NCBI RefSeq assembly: GCF_902459465.1
Contig: NC_047066.1
Coordinates: forward strand, 1,798,001 to 1,862,000
DNA from: Asterias rubens
Taxonomy: Eukaryota; Echinodermata; Asteroidea; Forcipulatida; Asteriidae
Direction of reading: 5' to 3'
DNA: 64,000 bases
Position 1 is the first letter of the stretch. Each line of letters opens with the position of its first letter. The translations under genes were made by a program, and so were the position numbers. Below, piece after piece: positions 38,219 to 48,799 of the stretch. The notes under the pieces were generated by a model. That model had not been told where the DNA came from. It saw only the letters and a list, made by a program, of their open reading frames with translations, and made no database searches.

Positions 38219-41186
38219 ATGGCCTTGTTTATCCGTTCACTCTTGGTCGCTCTGATCGTGAAGTCTCAAGTTGAGCTACAAGTTGAAGCTTCCAGCAACC
38301 ACAGAACGGTTTCATGTGAGCTACAAACAAGTAGTAAGATAGACGAGTTGAGGCTTATAGTAGAAAACTACCTCGTCATTCTTGACGATGAAGTCAGAAA
38401 CACACAAGATCTGGTGAAAGAGTTACAGGGTGCAGTATTGACCAACCAAGAAAGGGCCACCTCTGAGCAAGAGGAAACACGTCGAATGGTTAGTGAGTTG
38501 CAGGTTGCGGCATCAACCAACCAAGAAAGGGCCACCTCTGAGCAAGAGGAAACACGTCGAATGGTTAGCGAGTTGCAGGGTGCAGTATCGACCAACCAAG
38601 AAACAACCACCTCTGAGCTGGAGGAAACACGTCGTATGGTTAGTGAGTTGCAGGGTGCGGTATTGACCAACCAAGAAACAACCACCTCTGAGCTGGAGAA
38701 AACACGTCGTATAGTTAGTGAGTTGCAGGGTGCAGTAGCGACCAACGAAACAACCTCTGCGGTACAGGGCATAAGACGACAGCTAGAACAGCTGCAAGGC
38801 TCTCTATTTCCATTGGTGCGAGACCTTCATGTAAGATGTAAGTTATATTTATTTACAGTCACCGAAACACCGACGTTCTTTTATTTTTTTAAATATTTAT
38901 TTATAATATTTTTAATAATATAAATACGCATGGAGTTTGTCAGCCAGTGTACAGAATTAAACAAATATAGAAACAATTTCGAAGAATCACACCACATTTC
39001 TAAGACAACCAATCACACAATCGTAAAGAGAAAGTATTAAAAAAAGAAAAGACGAAAACAAAATCTACGGTTGACAATTTTGTTGGTAAGGTCGAGCAGG
39101 GTCATAGTAGGAGTGACATTGTTTTTTTTTTATCGCAAGGCATCTTAAATGGGTCAAAAACATGTTCAGACTTAATCATCTGTTTACAAAATACACGTAG
39201 GATTACGAGAATTTGTTAATTGTTTTATTTTCATTTGTTATGTTTACATACTTGTACAGTTGCCTTTAAGGATTGCTCGGAAGTTCTTGCGAGGGGTGTA
39301 TCAACCAGTGGTGTGTACACGGTTCAACCTCTATGCTCCAGTGAAGCTTTCCGAGTATACTGTGATATGGAAACAGACGGTGGTGGATGGACGGTAAGAT
39401 AACACCCTATAAGAATGAGAGTACTCGTCTCTAAGAATTTGTAAATAAGAAGAAGCTTGATAAAGTTGAAGAAGTCCGGAGTTTTAAAACCCCCATGTTC
39501 CCTTGATAGGTTTTCCAGAGGCGCCAAGACGGCAGTGTAGATTTCTATTTGGACTTTGCTAACTACAGCCGGGGCTTTGGGAATCTGGAGGGAGAGTTTT
39601 GGCTCGGTAACGACAACTTGCACCGTCTGACCGCTCAGGGCGAGTACGAACTCCGCGTAGATCTCACAAAATTCGACAACGTTACTGGGTATGCCATCTA
39701 CGATACGTTCAGAATCGCCGATGTGAGTCACAACTACAGGTTGACAGTAGGAGGTTACTCAGGAAATACAGGTAAGACGCTGTAAGTGGAGACTCCGTGT
39801 AGCCAATACACACATCTTAATGGGTAAACTGTACCCATCGCTATTACCGACAGGTTTAACCATTACTTTTTGTGATTGCTGTCAGTAATTGTCCATGGAA
39901 GACAGCAAAGCATAGAACATCGTACTGTCTAAGAGTCGATTTAAATATGGCAACATCGTTTCTTTTAGACAGTGGTTCATACCAAGTGTCGGTGAATGCT
40001 GACCCAAGGAATAACCAATACTTGTCAAACATAACAACCGTAATAGTCCATATACAAATGTTACAGTAAAACTTTACTGGAACATGTCCTCTTCATCAAC
40101 TAATTTTTATTTTCCCCCTTTTTCGGTAACATAATATAGCAACTTTTCTAGGAGTTGTTTTCAAACTGTTAAAATTATGCTTTTTCCTTCATAAAACATT
40201 TCTGGAGGAACGTGGGAATCGGGTGCACTTAAAAACACATTTATTATCAGTTTTGTATATGTACATTTTTGTTAGCATATTTTTCCACCACATTTTGTAC
40301 TCCAAACTTTTTTTTCTATCATGCTATAAATACACACAACGTTTTTAGTTACAAGGTATATTGTAATTTTTGGGAGCTGACAAAAAAATGAATTTATTTA
40401 TATGTTAAACCCAGATGAAAAGAGCGGGGCTGGAGTTCTGTTTACATTATTCCTCAAATCCAGCCCAGCAGTGGAATTTGGGATTTTGGTATCCTTTGAA
40501 CCTCAAACATGAACAAAATAAATAAGCAACAAATTATTAGTAAACAATTGCAGTTTATCCATTTCTAAGCTTAGAAAAATTAAAGTGTCTTCTAAAATCA
40601 AACCATTTTACAATTTGGAGGCGAAAATGGTAAAAATAAAAAGTGTTCGCTTTTATATCCAGTTTCGATGGCAATTTATTTGACGCTAATGATAAGCTGA
40701 AAATTTGAAAAAAATACCCCAAAAGGAAACAATGAAAACAATGAACCTGTTTTTATGTATATAGATTGTGAACATTATTTTACTTCACTTCTCCCAATAT
40801 ATCCCAGCTCCAACTGATAAATTTGTTCCTAATCACACCTTATCGACCTAATGTTAGAAACGACTAATGTTCTAAGTTTATCCTCCTGCCAACATCACAT
40901 TTTACACGTCTGACTATAGGGCTACGTGTGTTATCTTTCAGGAGACTCGTTATCAGCTCACAATAACATGGCCTTTACGACCAAAGACCGAGAATACGAT
41001 GACAGTTCACGTAACTGTGCCGTGTATCGCAAAGGAGCCTGGTGGTACCGTTATTGCACCGACTGTAATTTGAACGGAAGATACTTCAATGAGGCCACTT
41101 ACAACATAAAAAGAATTATGTGGAATGGCTTTTCGGGAAACCTCTCACTCAAAAGAACTGAGATAAAAATTAGAAGAAAACTGTAG
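38219..41186 (+). CDS. Fibrinogen-related lectin (FREP/ficolin-like), copy 1
   Basis: Four exons, 419 aa: 38219-38837, 39260-39393, 39510-39771, 40942-41186. The start is the ATG giving a signal peptide ([20 protein letters not shown]). Residues of about 45-200 form a coiled coil with four 25-residue repeats ([20 protein letters not shown] type). The fibrinogen domain spans residues of about 210-419: [57 protein letters not shown], then [33 protein letters not shown] and LKRTEIKIRRKL. Such proteins recognise acetylated or sialylated glycans in innate immunity; the role here is inferred. Odd: an extra Cys (PLCSSEAF), CTDC where ficolins have a CHxS-type motif, and a changed calcium loop (DREYD for DxDND). 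Confidence 0.93.
38429..38728 (+). repeat. 75-bp coding repeat array, four units (copy 1)
   Basis: Four in-frame 75-bp units starting GGTGCAGTATTGACCAACCA, encoding 25-residue coiled-coil repeats; a shortened fifth unit (GAVATNETTSAVQG) follows. Confidence 0.9.
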
Positions 41187-41345
41187 TCCTTACTAGGTGG
41201 ATAGAAAAATCTCCTTAAATAATCACCTGATCACTTCATCTTATTTAGTTTCTAGTAATTTTTTTGAACAATAATAATTATACACTGAAACTTAAAAAAT
41301 AATGTCAAACATATAATTAAATGTGAACGAACTTTTAATGCAATG

Positions 41346-41850
41346 GATAAATGAGGCATATATTAATGTGCTGGTGCTTGACCAACTAGTGTAAATCTTT
41401 GTTCGGGGTGCCAGTCGAAAGCCATACGACTGCAGCCGTATAGACGATATGACCTCTGACGTCACTCGAAAACCATAACATGATTCGCGCGCAGACCGCC
41501 GGGCAAAAGCTTTGTGTTTTGGCAGCCCGCTAGAAAGTGTCTGCAATCTTACCATGACTACGCGTCATTTTGCCCGGCGAAACATGACGTTGTCAACGGA
41601 GGGCGGTTTGAATGTAAATATAGGTCACATCGTCTATGGCCAGGGATCACAGTCAGATTTACGATACAACATAGGAACCGGCAGCCAGGGGATCACTTAA
41701 AGGAAGTCGTTGGTTCAAATCCCACTCTAGTCAAACTTGCTGTGTTCAACCCAAGTCATGTTCTGTGTTTAACCAGCCAGTTTCCCTTGTGGTTTATTAT
41801 TTGACAAAATGAGAAGAAGAAAATAATCAAACACAAAAACTGTTACTGAC
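41346..41850 (+). mobile_element. Insertion specific to duplication unit 1, with SINE-like part
   Basis: Relative to unit 2 (46770-46785), about 500 bp is extra. It includes a palindromic-looking GC-rich part (cgccgggcaaaagctttgtg / cattttgcccggcg) and, at 41636-41760, a repeat with the B-box-like ggttcaaatcccactctagt. That part's head (tatggccagggatcacag) also occurs at 1768-1833. Confidence 0.6.
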
Positions 41851-42254
41851 AGAGGTGTCAGTGTTCAATGTTGCAATCGAATTTAAACAAAACTAATTGG
41901 TTGAGGGGGAGAGGGACTTCACAAGCTATTTGTTCGATTGTAAATCAGAGAGCTTAATATTTATCTGTTTTGTGATTACTATGTATGTCGAACAGGGCTC
42001 GACTACTTTCTACTGGCCTCGTCTTTTAATATATTGATTGGAAAAACAGATAATTGCAATTAGGCACGACAGACATTTCTCTGTTTAATTTGTATTTTCA
42101 AGTATTGGATATGAATAATTATTGGATTGGGTCTGCTTATACAAAATCGGGGTCGCTCTATTCAAACCTTAATTACGAATTATGTCAAATAGTGGACAAT
42201 TTGTTCATACCTGACCCGGGGAGTTTTCGGAGTGAATAAACTGAGATGATGTAT

Positions 42255-42657
42255 ATAGGTTTTCTCGGTCAATTTCGGCAAATGAGCAGCCGATTTAACC
42301 ACCAAGCTATTCAATTTCGTGCGGAATCGAATGCTACTCAACTGTCATTCGATTTCGTTTTATGATTTGAGTCGGATGTAATGTTGCGTCAATCGATTTA
42401 ACAAAATAATCATTCAATTTAACAATTTATCAAAGCAGCATCCAAATTCGCAGACGCTTCTTGAGGCGTAAAAGAATGACGCTATGCTAAGTTGAACAGA
42501 GTGCTAGAGGAATTTGACACGACTCAAAACGCGAAATTGAATTGCAAAATTCTGAATTTGAAACGCAGTAACAACTGGAAAGGCAAAACAGTTTTAATTC
42601 GAACGCATGAAAATGAAATTGACTGCTCATTTGCAGAATTTGACCGAGAAAACCAAT
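42255..42657. mobile_element. Family D inverted-repeat element
   Basis: Terminal repeats ataggttttctcggtcaatt / aaatt-tgaccgagaaaacca, about 400 bp, with the inner part rich in 'ttcgatttcgtt' and 'catttgatt'-like words. Second full copy at 49524-49936; remnant at 37165-37215. Confidence 0.75.
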
Positions 42658-43455
42658 AATAACTTTGCAGTGGTAAATATAGCTGTATGATATGCAAATG
42701 TTTTTAATCTTCTGTTTTAGAATAAAACTACATTTAAATGTATTATTATGCTGTTCTATGTGTGATGATTTCTTAACGAGAACTTAGCCTAAACTAGGAA
42801 AGGTTGACATTCCAAAAATCATTCGTAGTTGTCAACTGCTTTCTAGTTGATATCGGATTAAATTCTAACTGCTCCTGATTACTTGCGTCTGTAATACTTT
42901 GATTAATGAGAGGATATCAATTTTATGAATATCTGACTTAAGGGCAGTGAACACTAATAATAATAAATAACTGAGCTTTCGAAAACACACCAACATTTGC
43001 TAACAATTGCAACAAGCATTGAGTGATTGTTGTTGTCGTTGAAATGTGTTGCAAAAACCATCAATCTCTTGTTAAGCCATCTTTCCTTGTTGAGACTGAG
43101 TTGCACGTCACGTCCTTGATATTATTTTGGTCAATGTCATTATAACAACTGTTTTATCCGGGTCTGGCCCAAGTCCAAAATCAATCCTCGTCCACAGTAC
43201 AAGAGCCTGGTTGAAGGTCGTTCCCACGGCAATCTCTACACTCGAGTTCCTGGTTCCACCCTTCTTATACGTTTTAACGGATATTTTCTCTATGGATTCA
43301 GGTCAGCTAAAAACAGCGTATCAGGAAGAAAAACAAACTTAAACGCAGGCACCATCTGTTCAATAAGGATCTAGCTGTGGCTCATTCTCATCTAAACATT
43401 TCTACTCGATTTAGCAACGGAAGAAGTCGTGTTTTGTATTTGCAGTTTGAGCACA

Positions 43456-46400
43456 ATGGCCTTGTTTATCCGTTCACTCTTGGTCGCTCTGATCGTGATG
43501 TCTCAAGTTGAACTACAAGTTGAAGCTTCCAGCAACCAGAGAACGGTTTCATGTGAGCTACAAACAAGTAGTAAGATAGACGTGTTGAGGCTTATAGTAG
43601 AAAACTACCTCGTCATTCTTGACGATGAAGTCAGAAACACACAACATCTGGTGAAAGAGATGCAGGGTGCAGTATTGACCAACCAAGAAAGGGCCACCTC
43701 TGAGCAAGAGGAAACACGTCGAATGGTTAGTGAGTTGCAGGGTGCAGTATCGACCAACCAAGAAAGGGTCACCTCTGAGCAAGAGGAAACACGTCGAATG
43801 GTTAGTGAGTTGCAGGTTGCGGCATCAACCAACCAAGAAAGGGCCACCTCTGAGCAAGAGGAAACACGTCGAATGGTTAGTGAGTTGCAGGGTGCAGTAT
43901 CGACCAACCAAGAAAGGGCCACCTCTGAGCAAGAGGAAACACGTCGAATGGTTAGTGAGTTGCAGGTTGCGGCATCAACCAACCAAGAAAGGGCCACCTC
44001 TGAGCAAGAGGAAACACGTCGAATGGTTAGTGAGTTGCAGGGTGCAGTATCGACCAACCAAGAAACAACCACCTCTGAGCTGGAGGAAACACGTCGTATG
44101 GTTAGTGAGTTGCAGGGTGCGGTATTGACCAACCAAGAAACAACCACCTCTGAGCTGGAGAAAACACGTCGTATAGTTAGTGAGTTGCAGGGTGCAGTAG
44201 CGACCAACCAAGAAACAACCACCTCTGAGCTGGAGGGAACACGTCGTGCAGTTAGTGAGTTACAGGTCGCAGTAGCGACCAACCAACAAACGGACACCTC
44301 CGAGGTACAGGGCATAAGACGACAGCTAGAACAGCTGCATGGCTCTCTATTTCCATGGGTGCTAGACATTCAGGGAAGACGTAAGTTTTATTTATTTACA
44401 GTCACCGTAACAATAAATTTACTATTTATTTATCATATGAATACGCATGGAATTTGTCAGCCATTGTACAGAATTAAACAACTGTAGAAACAATTTCGAA
44501 GAATCACACCACAACTCTAAGACAACCAATCACACAACCGTATAGAGAAAGTAGAACAAAAACAATTTGTTGGTAAGGTCGAGCAGTGTCATATAGAAGT
44601 GAAATTGTTTTTTTTTTAACGCAAATCTTCCATACCATGGAGGTATCTTAAATGGGTCAAAACATATTTAGACTTAATCATCAGTTTTAAACATACACGT
44701 AGGATTACAAGAATTTGTGTGTATTTTTTTTATTTTTTTTATTTTAACATACTTGTACAGTTGCCATTCCAAAGGATTGTTCTGAGATTCTTGCGAGGGG
44801 TGTATTAACCAGTGGCGTGTACCTGGTTCAACCTCTAGACTCCGGTGAAGCTTTCCGAGTATACTGTGATATGGAAACAGACGGTGGTGGATGGACGGTA
44901 AGATAACACCCTATAAGAATGAGAGTACTCGTCTCTAAGAATTTGTAAATAAGAAGAAGCTTGATAAAGTTGAAGAAGTCCGGAGTTTTAAAACCCCCAT
45001 GTTCCCTTGATAGGTTTTCCAGAGGCGCCAAGACGGCAGTGTAGATTTCTATTTGGACTTTGCTAACTACAGCCGGGGCTTTGGGAATCTGGGGGGAGAG
45101 TTTTGGCTCGGTAACGACAACTTGCACCGTCTGACCGCTCAGGGCGAGTACGAACTCCGCGTAGATCTCACAGACTTCGACGACGTTACTGGGTATGCCA
45201 TCTACGATACGTTCAGCATCGCCGATGTGAGTGACAACTACAGGTTGACAGTAGGAGGTTACTCAGGAAATACAGGTAAGACGCTGTAAGTGGAGACTCC
45301 GTGTAGCCAATACACACATCTTAATGGGTAAACTGTACCCATCGCTATGACCGACAAGCTTAACCATTACTTGTATTAGTGATTGCTGTCAGTAATTGTC
45401 CATGGAAGACAGCAAAGCATAGAACATCGTACTGTCTAAGAGTCGATCATGTTTTAAATGATGGCAACATCGTTTCTTTTGGACAGTGGTTCATACCAAG
45501 AGTCGGTGAATGCTGACCCAATGAATAACCAATACTTGTCAAACGTAACAACCGTAATAGTCCATGTACAAATGTTACAGTAAAACTTTACTGGAACTTG
45601 CCTCTTCATCAACTAATTTTTATTTTTCCCCTTTTTCGGTAACATAATATAGCAACTTTTCTATGAGCTGTTTTCAAACTGTTAAAATTATGCTTTTTCC
45701 TTCATAAAACATTTCTGGAGGAACGTGGGAATCGGGTGCACTTTAAAACACATTTTTTATCAGTTTTGTATATGTAAATATTTGTTAGCACTTTTTTACC
45801 ACCACATTTTGTACTCCAAACTTTTTTTCTATCATGATATAAAAGAAATATACACACAACGTTTTTATTTACAAGGTATATTGTAATTTTTGGGAGCTGA
45901 CAAAAAAATGAATTTATTTATATGTTAAACCCAGATGAAAAGAGCGGGGCTGGAGTTCTGTTTACATTATTCCTCAAATCCAGCCCAGCAGTGGAATTTG
46001 GGATTTTGGTATCCTTTGAACCTCAAACATGAACAAAATAAATAAGCAACAAATTATTAGTTAACAATTGCAGTTTATCCATTTCTAAGCCTAGAAAAAT
46101 TAAAGTATCTTCTAAAATCAAACCATTTCACAATTTGGAGGCGAAAATGGTAAAAATAAAAAGTGCTCGCTTTTATATCCAGTTTCGATGGCAATTTATG
46201 TGACGCTAATGATAATTTTAAGCTGAAAATCTGAAAAATTAGCCAAAAGGGAACAATGAAAACAATGAACCTGTTTTTATGTATATAGATTGTGAACATT
46301 ATTTTACTTCACTTCTCCCAATATATCCCAGCTCCAACTGATAAATTTGTTCCTAATCACACCTTATCGACCTAATGTTAGAAACGACTAATGTTCTAAG

Positions 46401-46719
46401 TTTATCCTCCTGCCAACATCACATTTTACACGTCTGACTATATGGCTACGTGTGTTATTTTTCAGGAGACTCGTTATCGTACACCGATAACATGGCCTTT
46501 ACGACCAAAGACCGAGACAGCGATGTCTGGAGTCCTGTTAACTGTGCCGTGGATCGCAAAGGAGCCTGGTGGTACCATAGTTGCACCTTATGTAATTTGA
46601 ACGGAAGATACTTCAATGAGGCCATTCGCAACAAAGAAGGAATTAGGTGGAATGGCTTTTCGGGTCGGCTCTCACTCAAAAGAACTGAGATGAAAATTAA
46701 TAATAATTATACACTTTGA
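43456..46719 (+). CDS. Fibrinogen-related lectin (FREP/ficolin-like), copy 2
   Basis: Four exons, 525 aa: 43456-44380, 44761-44897, 45014-45275, 46466-46719. Same architecture as copy 1: signal peptide [20 protein letters not shown], coiled coil with eight full 25-residue repeats, then the fibrinogen domain ([47 protein letters not shown]-type [44 protein letters not shown]). The calcium loop DRDSD is closer to the ficolin consensus than in copy 1. The C-terminus KINNNYTL differs from the usual ending because a deletion of about 90 bp relative to copy 1 moved the stop. The longer stalk would place the head about 100 residues further from the N-terminus. Confidence 0.93.
43666..44265 (+). repeat. 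75-bp coding repeat array, eight units (copy 2)
   Basis: Eight in-frame 75-bp units; a divergent ninth follows. Units alternate GAVS- and VAAS- starts (units 2-6), pointing to growth by 150-bp dimers. The reverse strand is also open across the array, giving a spurious 254-aa ORF. Confidence 0.92.
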
Positions 46720-46807
46720 AACTTAAAAAATAATGTCAAACATATAACTAAATGTGAACGAACTTTTACTGTCAGTGTGTCAGTGTTCAATGTTGCAATC
46801 GAATTTA

Positions 46808-47194
46808 AAGGCAGTGGACACTATCGGTAATTATTATTCAAAATATTTTTTAGCATAAAACCTTTCATTCTTGGTGACGAGTGATGGGCAGAGGTTGATG
46901 GTATAAAACATTGTGAGAAACGGCTCCCTCTGAAGTGCCATAGTTTTAGAGAAAGAAGTATTTTTCCACGAATTTGATTTCGAGAGCTCAGATTTAGAAT
47001 TTGAGGACTCGAAATCAACCATCTAAACGCACACAACTTCGTGTGACATGGCTGTGTTTCCTTTCATTATTATCTCGCAACTTTGATGACCGATTGAGCT
47101 CAAATTTTTACAGGTTTGTTATTTTATGCATATGTTGAGATACACCAACTGTGAAGGCTAGTCTTTGACAATTCCCAACAGTGTCCACTGCCTT
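46808..47194 (-). mobile_element. Family A element, present only in duplication unit 2
   Basis: 387 bp, reversed, AAGGCAGTGGACACTATCGG / CCAACAGTGTCCACTGCCTT, flanked by TA. Unit 1 has the uninterrupted sequence gaatttaaacaaaactaatt at 41879-41898, showing that exactly a TA was duplicated. Confidence 0.92.
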
Positions 47195-47787
47195 TAAACA
47201 AAACTAATTGGTTGGGGGGGGGGGGCGGCAGGGACTTTACAAGGTATTTGTTCGGTTGTAAATCAAAGGGCTTAATTTGTCTCTGTTTGGAATTATTCTG
47301 TGTGTCGAACGGGGTCGACTACTTTCTACCGGCCTCGTCCTTTAACATATTGGTTGGAAAGACAGATAATTGCAATTTGGCACGACAGACATTTCTCTGT
47401 TTAATTTTTTTTTTCAAGTATTGGATATGGGTGAATCATTATTGGATTGGGTCTCCCTATAAAAGATCGGGGTCGCTCTATTCAAACCTTAATTACGAAT
47501 TATGTCAAATAGTGGACAATTTGTTTATATCAGTCTGTTGTTTCGACGATGAGAGCCATTTGTGAATGCACCACTTCAAAGTATACATGGAAACTAACAG
47601 AGATGTCTTATGGAAACGGTTTATCACTACAGGTATGTGTTTAGTATTAATAATAAGGATAGTTTTGTGGTAGCACCACCGTTGAAATCATGAAAAATAG
47701 TGACCATCCCTTGCACTTTTATGGTTTCATGAGGTAGGTCAGGGAAAAGACCCCGTAGCATCCAATGTAGAAGCCCGCACCTTTTTA

Positions 47788-48163
47788 GAGACACCGGACA
47801 CTATTGGTAATTGTCAAAGACAAGTCTTCTCACTTGGTGTATTTCAACATTAGCATAAAATAACAAACCTGTAAAAAAGTGAGCTCAATTGGTCGTCGAA
47901 GTTGCGAGATAATAATGAAAGAAAAAACACCATTGTCACAAGAAGGTGCTTTCAGATGCTTGATTTCGAGACCTCAACATCTTGTTCTTAGGTCTCGAAA
48001 TCGATTTCGTGGAAATTTACTTCTTTCTCGAAAACTACGTTGCTTCAGAAGGAGCCGTTTCTCACAATGTTTTATACTATCAACAGCTCCCTATTACTCG
48101 TTACCAAGTAAGGTTTTATGCTAATAATTATTTTGAGTAATTACCAATAGTGTCCAATGCCTT
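47788..48163 (+). mobile_element. Family A element
   Basis: TA-flanked, gagacaccggacactattgg / ccaatagtgtccaatgcctt. The central hairpin (tttcgagacctcaa / ttaggtctcgaaa) is partly decayed. Confidence 0.8.
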
Positions 48164-48426
48164 TAATTCATTTGTGCCTTTGTCAATTAGAGTTTGTTAT
48201 GATTCTTAATGTGTTTTTACTGAATATTCTTATCCTATATTGGTTTGTTGGAGCGGAGAGGTTTGGGCAATTCCTGCAATAGGTGTTTTGTTGTTTCTTT
48301 TGTGTGTGTTTTTTTTAACTTATATCTATTATCGGTGAATGTTCAAACCTATGTGAATGTTGAATGTCCAATAAAACAACAATATCAACATAAAAAATGT
48401 ATTACTCGCTAGACAATTCTATTTTA

Positions 48427-48797
48427 AAGGGAAGGTACACTATTGGTAAGTATCAAAGACCAGTGATCTCACTTGGTGTATCTCAACATATGCATAAAAT
48501 AACAAACCTGTGAAAATTTGAGCTCAATTGGTCATCGGAGTTGGGAGAAAATGATGAAAGAAAAAAACATCTTGTTGGACGAATCGTTGTGCTTTCAGAG
48601 AGGACTACAAGACTTCTAGCTAGAAGCCTTTTTATTATTTCAGTGAGAAATTACCTCTTTCTCAAAAACTACATAACTTAAAAGGGAGTCGTTTCCCACA
48701 GTGTTTTATAATATCAACATCCCTCCAATGCTAGTTACCAAGTCAGCTTTTAAGTTAATATTTGTTTTGAGTAATTACCAAACGTGTACCTTCCCTT
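48427..48797 (+). mobile_element. Family A-prime element with altered terminal repeats
   Basis: The interior is like family A (atctcaacatatgcataaaa, tgagctcaattggtcatcgg), but both ends are changed together: AAGGGAAGGTACACTATTGG / CCAAACGTGTACCTTCCCTT, TA-flanked. The central hairpin is replaced by gacttctagctagaagcc. It ends two bases before the GPCR ATG. Confidence 0.8.
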
Positions 48798-48799
48798 TA

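Larger units (their letters stand above)
37165..42245 (+). repeat. Tandem duplication unit 1 (lectin gene copy 1)
   Basis: Begins with a family D remnant, runs through the 5' flank, all four exons and introns, and the downstream block (41870-42239). It is colinear with unit 2. Differences are discrete: an inserted hAT-like MITE (37387-37596), about 500 bp inserted downstream (41346-41850), three net fewer coiled-coil repeat rounds plus a small edit, and no family A element at the 41881 site. Confidence 0.85.
42255..47570 (+). repeat. Tandem duplication unit 2 (lectin gene copy 2)
   Basis: Colinear with unit 1. It starts with a complete family D element, then flank, gene and downstream block (47200-47565, matching 41880-42239). 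Exon offsets relative to unit 1 are 5237, 5501, 5504 and 5524 bp, the steps reflecting repeat expansion and small indels. Confidence 0.85.
46720..48799. other. Region between lectin copy 2 and the GPCR gene
   Basis: Contains three inverted-repeat elements (46808-47194, 47788-48163, 48427-48797) and the end of duplication unit 2. No gene is supported; the 117-aa ORF at 47212 lies in the duplicated downstream block and is not open in the other copy. Confidence 0.6.

Noticed and set aside
43730-44128. 132-aa ORF in a second + frame of the lectin repeat array
   Set aside because: Shadow frame of the same 75-bp repeats; the coiled-coil frame is continuous with the signal peptide and fibrinogen domain.
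43605-44369. Long minus-strand ORF (254 aa, Ser/Cys/Val-rich), and 38368-38772
   Set aside because: It is the reverse reading of the 75-bp coiled-coil repeats; the period keeps one antisense frame open. No splice or start context.
47212-47565. 117-aa ORF downstream of lectin copy 2
   Set aside because: The homologous block after copy 1 (41900-42239) does not keep the frame and there is no splice link to an exon.
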